Part shown: positions 1 through 4,177 of the stretch, piece after piece | How positions within the stretch are numbered: the stretch's first letter is position 1 | Layout of the letters: each line of letters begins with the position of its first letter | Notes under the pieces: model-generated | Seen by the model: the letters and a program-made list of their open reading frames with translations, nothing else | Told to the model about the DNA's origin: nothing | Databases searched by the model: none | From: Bacillota bacterium | GTDB taxonomy: Bacteria; Bacillota; Sulfobacillia; Symbiobacteriales; Symbiobacteriaceae | Assembly (NCBI GenBank): GCA_028287415.1 | Contig: JAQBPS010000202.1 | Location: forward strand, 1 to 5,112 | Reading direction: 5' to 3' | DNA: 5,112 nucleotides | Position numbers and translations under genes: made by a program

Positions 1-650
1 GCCATGTCGTACTCACGGCCGGCAGATGAGATCGCATCGAAATTCACAGGGCTCAGGTCCAGGGCCTTGCCGTCGGCGATCGTCACCAACTCAAACTTAA
101 ACCGCGCAGCAATGTATTCCATGCCTGCCTTCGGCTCACCGTTGAACATGTTGGCAGCCTTGATCTTCTGCCAAGCTGCATCACCCCGTACCGTCTCCAG
201 CAGTGTTACTTTTGCGGTGTACTTGTCAAGAATGCCATCGACGGCCACGGTAAGTGCGGACCCAGCCGGTGCGGGGTTTGACCGGCTTGAACCAGCACCC
301 CCCTCGGGGGCTGGACTGGGAGTGGAGCCGGCCGAGAGCTTGGCGTTCAGTGCGGCGAGATCCGCCTTGAGCTTTGCGTTCTCAGCCTGGAGCTGGGCTG
401 CGTCCGGCGCTGTGATGGTGGCAGTGTAAGTCGCCTGATCCCAGGTGACCGTGCCGCCGACAGCCTCCCCGATCGCCCGCACCGGCGCCATGCTGCGCCC
501 TTCGACGACTACACCGGGCACAGACAGCGTCTTCCCGTTCACTACGACCCGGACCACGGGGAGACCACCGAATGTCTCCGATCCAGCAGCCACTGCGGTG
601 CCAACGGCTAACACAGTGACTATGAGGCCGGCCACAAGGGCCTTACGCAT
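1..650 (-). CDS. Secreted stalk-domain protein (copper amine oxidase N-terminal-like), C-terminus missing
   Basis: This is the first 216 codons of a gene running leftward off the window. Residues 1-21 look like a Sec signal peptide: MRK, a hydrophobic core, then an AVA-type cleavage site. No lipobox cysteine is seen, so the product is probably secreted. Residues about 31-80 fit the copper-amine-oxidase N-terminal-like 'stalk' domain of Firmicutes (VVVNGK, then SMAPVRAIGEAVGGTVTWD, then a TATIT strand). Residues 83-105 form a heptad-like helix (AQLQAENAKLKADLAALNAKL region), probably a short coiled coil. A Pro/Ser/Gly-rich linker follows at about 107-130. The remainder (GMEYIAARFKFELV, later GREYDM) resembles an immunoglobulin-like DUF4352 domain, which is less certain. 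The ATG start is set by GGAGG at 659-663, 8 nt upstream. GC is lower than in its neighbours, with codons such as TTA, ATA and AAA. The stalk domain carries no known catalysis, so an extracellular or cell-wall role is inferred. Confidence 0.85.
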   Translation of the reverse strand, partial: MRKALVAGLIVTVLAVGTAVAAGSETFGGLPVVRVVVNGKTLSVPGVVVEGRSMAPVRAIGEAVGGTVTWDQATYTATITAPDAAQLQAENAKLKADLAALNAKLSAGSTPSPAPEGGAGSSRSNPAPAGSALTVAVDGILDKYTAKVTLLETVRGDAAWQKIKAANMFNGEPKAGMEYIAARFKFELVTIADGKALDLSPVNFDAISSAGREYDM

Positions 651-689
651 ACGCTGTTCCTCCATCCACGAATTGTTCGGATGCGTCCT

Positions 690-718
690 ATTATACATAC
701 ATCCGGGGCAAAAATGAA
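690..718 (-). promoter_or_regulatory. Sigma-A-type promoter of the stalk-domain gene
   Basis: On the minus strand a perfect TATAAT -10 box lies at 690-695. A weak -35 match (TTCATT, 3 of 6) lies 17 bp upstream at 713-718. Transcription would start near 683, giving a leader of about 30 nt before the ATG at 650. The -35 box touches the terminator hairpin of map. The -10 call rests on an exact match in otherwise GC-rich DNA; the -35 is tentative. Confidence 0.6.
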
Positions 719-750
719 ACCCGAGCTGCCAGGGCGGCAAGCTCGGGTTT
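710..750 (-). terminator. Rho-independent terminator of map
   Basis: AAACCCGAGCT (717-727) and AGCTCGGGTTT (740-750) form a perfect 11-bp stem. A further GCC/GGC pairing past a single bulged base closes a small loop. Read on the minus strand, the hairpin is followed by TTTCATTTTT, a T-rich tail. It begins 3 bases past the stop of the methionine aminopeptidase gene. Confidence 0.85.
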
Positions 751-753
751 TCA

Positions 754-1500
754 CTACAGGTCCGTCAAAATCTCCGGCCCATTCTCCGTGATCGCCACCG
801 TGTGCTCGTACTGCGCACACAGCGAGCCATCCACCGTGCGGGCCGTCCAGCCGTCCGCTTCAATCTTGGACCGCCAGTCGCCCAGCGTGATCATCGGCTC
901 GATGCAGATCACCATGCCCGACCGCAGCCGGGCGCCCTGCCCTGGTTCGCCGTAGTGCGGGACCGTCGGCGACTCGTGCAGCTCCTGCCCGAGCCCATGC
1001 CCCGTAAACTCCCGCACCACGCCCAGGCCCTCGCCCTCGGCGTAGCTCTGGATCGCATGGCCGATATCGCCCAGTCGCTGATCCACCCGGGCCTGCTCGA
1101 TGCCCAGGTAGAGAGACTTGTATGTCGCCTCCATCAGGCGCTGCGCCTCGGGCGAAACCTCGCCGACCGCGTAGGTCCAGCCCCGGTCGCCATGGTAGCC
1201 CTTGTAAAACGCCCCGATATCCAGCGTGACAATCTCACCGTTCTTCAGCCTGTGACTGCCCGGGAACCCGTGGCAGATCACATCATCAATCGCGACGCAG
1301 ATGGCGCCGGGAAAGCCATTATAGCCCTTGAAGCTGGGCGTGGCGCCGTGCTTGAGAATGATAGACTCTACGAACCGGTCCAGCTCCCGGGTGGAGATGC
1401 CCGGCTCGATCCGGTCTGCCAGTGCTGCGTGGCACTCGGCCACGATCTTACCGGCATCCCGCATGATGGCGATCTCACGGGGCGACTTCAGCTTGATCAA
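754..1500 (-). CDS. map: Type I methionine aminopeptidase
   Basis: This cytosolic two-metal peptidase removes the initiator methionine from nascent proteins. The 248-aa protein is full length for the short bacterial class. All expected active-site residues are visible: His77 (ICHGFP), metal ligands Asp94 (TLDIG), Asp105 (YHGD), His168 (TGHGLG), Glu201 (IEP) and Glu232 (YEHT), plus His175 (LHES). The N-terminus (IKLKSPREIAIMRDAGKIVA) matches the family, so the start is TTG at 1500. It is served by TAGGAGG at 1511-1517, with 10 nt between GGAGG and TTG. The next in-frame ATG (codon 13) would cut into the conserved first helix. In many Firmicutes map lies in the ribosomal protein cluster between adk and infA; here it stands apart, downstream of an acetyltransferase. 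It may therefore be a second copy, which cannot be judged from this window. Confidence 0.97.
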   Translation of the reverse strand: MIKLKSPREIAIMRDAGKIVAECHAALADRIEPGISTRELDRFVESIILKHGATPSFKGYNGFPGAICVAIDDVICHGFPGSHRLKNGEIVTLDIGAFYKGYHGDRGWTYAVGEVSPEAQRLMEATYKSLYLGIEQARVDQRLGDIGHAIQSYAEGEGLGVVREFTGHGLGQELHESPTVPHYGEPGQGARLRSGMVICIEPMITLGDWRSKIEADGWTARTVDGSLCAQYEHTVAITENGPEILTDL

Positions 1501-1510
1501 CGAAGGGACG

Positions 1511-1517
1511 CCTCCTA
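1511..1517 (-). promoter_or_regulatory. Ribosome binding site that supports the TTG start of map
   Basis: TAGGAGG on the minus strand, 10 nt before TTG at 1500. No ATG or GTG lies at a better distance, so it decides the non-ATG start. Confidence 0.8.
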
Positions 1518-1570
1518 CCTGCGAAACGGTTTGTTACCACCGTAGCAGTAACCGCAGCGCACTGCAACCC

Positions 1571-2458
1571 TTAGCCTTCCCGCTTCAGCCAGCGGGCGAC
1601 GGCGATCTCCCGCCGAAAGCCCAGCCCACGGAAAAGTGCGACCGCCGCCGCGTTCTCCAGCCGCACCGCAAGGCCCAGCCTGCCGGGCCGCTGCGCCCAG
1701 AACTGCCGGACGGACGCCGCCACGAGCGCCTTGCCCAGCCCGTGATGACGGGCGTCCTGCGCAACGCAGAGGTCATGCAGGCTGGCGGCAGCCGCATCCA
1801 GTCGGATCATGCCCCGTACTTCGCCGTTCAACTCTGCGACCAAACACGTTGGCAGCAGCGCCGCCCATTCCTCCTGGCTGATGCGCTGCGTGGGGAAGCA
1901 GTCCTGGGTAAGTGCGACGATCACATCCAGGTCGCCGTCGTGAGCAGGCCGAACAACCGGCGCCGCCACCGGCCTGACCGCGACAATACCCCCCACCTCC
2001 GGCCTGACCTCGACAAGCTCCCCCGGGTGGACCCACATCAGCAGCAGTTCCGGATGCTCCTGATCCCGCTGATACCCCCGCCACTCGGCCCAGGCAGAGC
2101 CCGACCGGTTGCCCAGCCCGATCAGCATCGAGCACGCCTCGGCGCCGTGCTGCCGGGCCATCGCCTCCACCCGGCCGGCGAGCCATGCCCCGATGCCGTG
2201 CCCCTCCACCGCGACGAGCGGCCCATAGACCGCCGCCTCGCCCTCGCCGTTCAGCGCATAGCCCGCAACGCCCACGATGACGCCAGAGCCATCTTCGGCC
2301 ACGATAAACTCGCGATTATCCAGCGCGGCGATCTCCGCCGCCACATCATTCACACTCTCCCAGGCGGGCCGGCCGACCAGCGCACCGTGGGCAGCATCAG
2401 CAGCTATGGCCGCCACCGCCGGGTAGTCGGCGGGAGTCATTGAGCGAATGGTAGTCAT
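1571..2458 (-). CDS. Tandem two-domain GNAT N-acetyltransferase
   Basis: The 295-aa cytosolic protein appears to contain two GNAT folds, which transfer an acetyl group from acetyl-CoA to an amine. The N-terminal half (about 1-145) opens with TIRSMTPADYPAVAAIA. It carries FIVAEDG and VGVAGYAL strands and a loosely matching motif A, GHGIG (86-90). The C-terminal half (about 165-295) has the canonical acetyl-CoA pyrophosphate loop RHHGLG (237-242) after LHDLCV. Its motif B is NAAAVALFRGLGF (269-281), typical of RimI-like enzymes. The substrate cannot be told. The start is ATG at 2458, because AAGGAGG at 2466-2472 lies 7 nt upstream; an ATG 36 bases further upstream lacks such a site. Seventy bases separate its stop from the map start, with no terminator visible between them, so read-through into map is plausible. 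No convincing sigma-A promoter was found upstream. Confidence 0.9.
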   Translation of the reverse strand: MTTIRSMTPADYPAVAAIAADAAHGALVGRPAWESVNDVAAEIAALDNREFIVAEDGSGVIVGVAGYALNGEGEAAVYGPLVAVEGHGIGAWLAGRVEAMARQHGAEACSMLIGLGNRSGSAWAEWRGYQRDQEHPELLLMWVHPGELVEVRPEVGGIVAVRPVAAPVVRPAHDGDLDVIVALTQDCFPTQRISQEEWAALLPTCLVAELNGEVRGMIRLDAAAASLHDLCVAQDARHHGLGKALVAASVRQFWAQRPGRLGLAVRLENAAAVALFRGLGFRREIAVARWLKREG

Positions 2459-2465
2459 CGCAGTG

Positions 2466-2472
2466 CCTCCTT
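2466..2472 (-). promoter_or_regulatory. Ribosome binding site fixing the acetyltransferase start
   Basis: AAGGAGG on the minus strand, 7 nt before ATG 2458. It favours this start over the upstream in-frame ATG at 2494 and removes 12 residues (MIRDGSEEGGTA) that do not look like GNAT sequence. Confidence 0.8.
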
Positions 2473-2482
2473 CTTCCGAGCC

Positions 2483-2503
2483 GTCCCTGATCAAGGGAGG
2501 GAC
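2483..2503. repeat. Small inverted repeat in the acetyltransferase leader
   Basis: GTCCCT (2483-2488) pairs perfectly with AGGGAC (2498-2503). TCCCT (2484-2488) can alternatively pair with AGGGA (2494-2498) around GATCA. It lies about 25-45 nt upstream of ATG 2458 in the divergent intergenic region. It could be an operator or a leader hairpin, but the stem is short and chance cannot be excluded. Confidence 0.3.
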
Positions 2504-2583
2504 AAAGGATATTCCACGCTCGTTCCGGAATTCCTCCTTTACATCAATTCTGCGATCCCCGAAACGAGAGGATTCCGCAGATG

Positions 2584-2588
2584 GGAGG
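2584..2588 (+). promoter_or_regulatory. Distantly placed ribosome binding site of the histidinol phosphatase gene
   Basis: GGAGG lies 14 nt before ATG 2603, longer than the 7-10 nt seen for the other genes here. A 13-codon reading frame (2581-2622, reading MGGRTLQHAKAIG) overlaps this region and the gene's start in another frame. Confidence 0.45.
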
Positions 2589-2602
2589 GCGAACGCTTCA
2601 GC

Positions 2603-3415
2603 ATGCTAAAGCAATTGGTTGACTATCATACGCACACAACCCGGTGCGGCCATGCGACCGGGACCATGGAAGCGTACGTCGAGGCGGCCATCGCCGCCGG
2701 TTTGAGCGAGATCGGCTTTTCCGACCATATCCCCATGTACTGGCTGCCCGAGGCGAAGCGGGACCCGGGCATCGCCATGCGCATGTCGGAGCTCGAGGAG
2801 TACGTGGCCGACGTGATCCGGCTGCGGGAGCGCTACCGGGAGATCCCGATCCGGCTGGGCCTTGAGGCTGACTTCATCCCCGGCCGGGAGGCGGAGCTGA
2901 GCCGGCTGCTGGAGCCCTACCCGTGGGACTATGTGATCGGCTCCGTCCACTTCATCGGCGAGTGGGATTTCGACAACCCCGCCAAGACGAACCGCTACGC
3001 CGAGTGGGACATCTCCGAGCTGTACGCCAAGTTCTTCACCCTGGAGACGATGGCGGCGAAGAGCGGCCTGTTCGACATCATGGCGCACATCGACCTGATC
3101 AAGAAGTTCGGCCACAAGCCGTCCCACGACCTGGGCCGCGTCTATGCCGATGTCGCTGCGCAGATCGCCGGTGCGGGCGTGGCGATCGAGCTTTCGACCG
3201 CCGGGCGCCGCAAGCCGGTGGGGGAGGTCTACCCGAATCCGCTGCTCCTCAAGGAGTGCTGCGACCGGGGCGTGCCGTTGATCATCTCATCGGATGCGCA
3301 CAGCCCACAGGAGGTGGCCTGGGGCTTCGCGGAGGCGCGGGCGCTCGCCCTCGCCACCGGGTACACGCAGGTGTGCCGGTTCGAAGGGCGCAAGCGGATC
3401 ATGCAGCCGCTATAG
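2603..3415 (+). CDS. hisJ: Histidinol-phosphatase, PHP family
   Basis: This enzyme hydrolyses L-histidinol phosphate to histidinol in histidine synthesis, in the cytosol. The 270-aa length is normal for the monofunctional HisJ/HisK type. The PHP metal site is complete: HTH (His9, His11), GHATG (His17), SDH (Asp41, His42), GLEAD (Glu88), GSVHF (His116), MAHIDL (His162) and SSDAH (Asp231, His233). The GSVHFI and RCGHATG context is typical of histidinol phosphatase rather than of DNA polymerase PHP domains. ATG 2603 is the only start that keeps the N-terminal VDYHTHT strand. However, the nearest Shine-Dalgarno, GGAGG at 2584-2588, is an unusually long 14 nt away. The gene is divergent from the acetyltransferase, with no other his gene in the window, and ends in a strong terminator. 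A related PHP phosphoesterase activity is possible. Confidence 0.92.
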   Translation: MLKQLVDYHTHTTRCGHATGTMEAYVEAAIAAGLSEIGFSDHIPMYWLPEAKRDPGIAMRMSELEEYVADVIRLRERYREIPIRLGLEADFIPGREAELSRLLEPYPWDYVIGSVHFIGEWDFDNPAKTNRYAEWDISELYAKFFTLETMAAKSGLFDIMAHIDLIKKFGHKPSHDLGRVYADVAAQIAGAGVAIELSTAGRRKPVGEVYPNPLLLKECCDRGVPLIISSDAHSPQEVAWGFAEARALALATGYTQVCRFEGRKRIMQPL

Positions 3416-3434
3416 CTGCCAGACGCGGACGCGC

Positions 3435-3469
3435 AAGCGGGCACCCCCTCGGGGATGCCCGCTTCTTTT
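3435..3469 (+). terminator. Rho-independent terminator after the histidinol phosphatase gene
   Basis: AAGCGGGCA (3435-3443) pairs with TGCCCGCTT (3456-3464), and an inner CCCC/GGGG pairing passes one C/A mismatch. CTTTT follows, giving a T-rich tail on the plus strand. It starts 20 bases past the stop at 3415. It separates two convergent genes, but the minus-strand side has no T-tract, so it mainly serves the plus-strand gene. Confidence 0.87.
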
Positions 3470-3480
3470 GTACGAGGTGC

Positions 3481-3705
3481 TTAGATTCCCGGGTAAGCGG
3501 CGATGCCGGGTCCTCCGACGGGAGTCGGTAATGCGGAGGGAACGGTCGCAACCGTGGTCACAGGTACTGCGTATTCGTACACACGATAGACCGTGGCGTT
3601 CGCGGCTGGGTAAGCGGCAAAGCCGGGAGCCAGGGCGAGATCGTTCGCACCCGCCTGGGCACCTATGAACGGCGACCATGCAGGGATACCGCTTCCGAAA
3701 AGCAT
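3481..3705 (-). CDS. Small Ala/Pro/Val-rich protein of unknown function, possibly sporulation-related
   Basis: I do not recognise this 74-aa protein. It starts MLFGSGIPAWSPFIGAQ and is rich in Ala, Pro, Gly, Val and aromatic residues. It has only three clearly charged side chains (Asp22, Arg41, Glu44), with no Lys and no Cys. There is no signal peptide or clear membrane span. Two copies of an AAYP motif, PGFAAYPA (about 27-34) and PGIAAYPG (about 66-73), frame a Val/Tyr-rich middle (ATVYRVYEYAVPVTTVATV). ATG 3705 is preferred over GTG 3714, because AAGGAGGTG at 3712-3720 leaves 8 nt to the ATG and overlaps the GTG. The strong ribosome binding site supports a real gene. Low charge, short repeats and a sigma-E/K-like promoter suggest a spore-coat or surface-layer component, which is inference only. 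Confidence 0.7.
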   Translation of the reverse strand: MLFGSGIPAWSPFIGAQAGANDLALAPGFAAYPAANATVYRVYEYAVPVTTVATVPSALPTPVGGPGIAAYPGI

Positions 3706-3711
3706 CTGGTG

Positions 3712-3720
3712 CACCTCCTT
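3712..3720 (-). promoter_or_regulatory. Strong ribosome binding site of the 74-aa gene
   Basis: AAGGAGGTG on the minus strand is a full match to the 16S rRNA tail, 8 nt before ATG 3705. It overlaps the alternative GTG at 3714, which rules that start out. Confidence 0.8.
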
Positions 3721-3728
3721 CCCTCTTC

Positions 3729-3757
3729 AGGGTATGCACTTGACATAAACGCTGGTG
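3729..3757 (-). promoter_or_regulatory. Possible sigma-E/sigma-K-type sporulation promoter
   Basis: On the minus strand CATACCCT (3729-3736) matches the sigma-E -10 consensus CATACANT at 7 positions, and the CATAnnnT core of sigma-K. A CACC element (mACm of sigma-K) lies at 3754-3757, with AC 18 bp from CATA, close to the usual spacing. Transcription would start near 3722, just before the ribosome binding site. No sigma-A promoter in this orientation was seen. The match is by eye and could be chance. Confidence 0.4.
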
Positions 3758-3812
3758 ACGCGGGGGCGGCGAAATCTTGCGACTGCCGGGCCGACCTGGG
3801 AAGCTCCCCCCT

Positions 3813-4061
3813 TCAGATATACGGCTGGTGGCTGCGGTAGGTGTCTACCAGAGCGTCGAGGATACGCTGATTCTCATCGTCATCCACCGGGGCGGCGGCG
3901 CTCGGCCGGCCGATGTCGCAGGCCGCTGCCGGGCCCGCGTGGCGTGCGGCGCCGGCCTCGGGCTCGTAGGCGACCAGGGTGAGGCCGATCTCGTTCTCCA
4001 GGCGCTCGATCATCTGCATCTGCTCCGCCGAAAGCTCTGCCAGGCGATAAGGGGGCGTCAT
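3813..4061 (-). CDS. Small protein of unknown function with N-terminal LSAEQ helix
   Basis: This 82-aa protein is not recognised with certainty. Its first part, LAELSAEQMQMIERLENEIG followed by LTLVAYEPE, predicts an amphipathic helix then a short strand. It resembles a pattern I recall from small uncharacterised Firmicute proteins. The middle (about 36-58) is Ala/Gly-rich, has a single Cys48 and is probably disordered. The end (DDDENQRILDALVDTYRSH, 60-78) predicts a second helix. No signal peptide or membrane segment is present. ATG 4061 is chosen over GTG 4070 because AGGAGGTG (4068-4075) sits 8 nt before the ATG and covers the GTG. It lies 107 bp upstream of the 74-aa gene on the same strand and is divergent from the flavoprotein gene. 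A small DNA- or protein-binding role is conceivable but not shown. Confidence 0.72.
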   Translation of the reverse strand: MTPPYRLAELSAEQMQMIERLENEIGLTLVAYEPEAGAARHAGPAAACDIGRPSAAAPVDDDENQRILDALVDTYRSHQPYI

Positions 4062-4067
4062 GCGGGG

Positions 4068-4075
4068 CACCTCCT
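4068..4075 (-). promoter_or_regulatory. Strong ribosome binding site of the 82-aa gene
   Basis: AGGAGGTG on the minus strand, with 8 nt between GGAGG and ATG 4061. It decides that start against the overlapping GTG at 4070. Confidence 0.8.
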
Positions 4076-4103
4076 GTTCACATGCCGGCGTGGGCCGGTC
4101 GTA

Positions 4104-4130
4104 TCAGCAGGATGCCCTGAGTCAGCAGGA
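4104..4130. repeat. Pair of TCAGCAGGA direct repeats in a divergent intergenic region
   Basis: The 9-mer TCAGCAGGA occurs at 4104-4112 and again at 4122-4130, an 18-bp period. Both copies lie between the start sites of the 82-aa gene and the flavoprotein gene. They could be regulator binding sites, though two copies of a 9-mer are weak evidence. Confidence 0.25.
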
Positions 4131-4160
4131 ATATTGGGCTGGCAGACCAAACTATTGTCG

Positions 4161-4170
4161 GGAGAGGTGA
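4161..4170 (+). promoter_or_regulatory. Ribosome binding site of the flavoprotein gene
   Basis: GGAGAGGTGA matches the 16S rRNA tail with one interruption and leaves 7 nt to ATG 4178. It supports that start. Confidence 0.75.
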
Positions 4171-4177
4171 CTTACAC

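Noticed and set aside
290..313. GC-rich hairpin CCAGC-ACCCCC / GGGGG-CTGG inside the stalk-domain gene
   Set aside because: It lies within the Pro/Gly-rich linker codons, has no T-tract, and is explained by coding composition.
802..1545. A 247-codon plus-strand open frame opposite map
   Set aside because: It lies fully antisense to a methionine aminopeptidase with all active-site residues intact, and has no domain-like sequence.
1526..1553. Short inverted repeats ACGGT/ACCGT and GTTAC/GTAAC upstream of map
   Set aside because: Five-base arms with 8-10 base spacers are expected by chance, with no T-tract and no convincing promoter arrangement.
1328..2443. A 371-codon plus-strand open frame opposite map and the acetyltransferase
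   Set aside because: It is antisense to two well-supported genes. Its protein is rich in Arg, Pro and His with no recognisable domain, as expected from the shadow frame of GC-rich coding DNA.
2606..3127. A 173-codon minus-strand open frame opposite the histidinol phosphatase gene
   Set aside because: It is a shadow of a clear PHP enzyme, with no supporting motifs.
3740..3745. Perfect TTGACA on the plus strand, possible -35 box
   Set aside because: At 16-18 bp downstream the sequence is GC only (GGGGCG), with no -10 box, and no plus-strand gene follows nearby.
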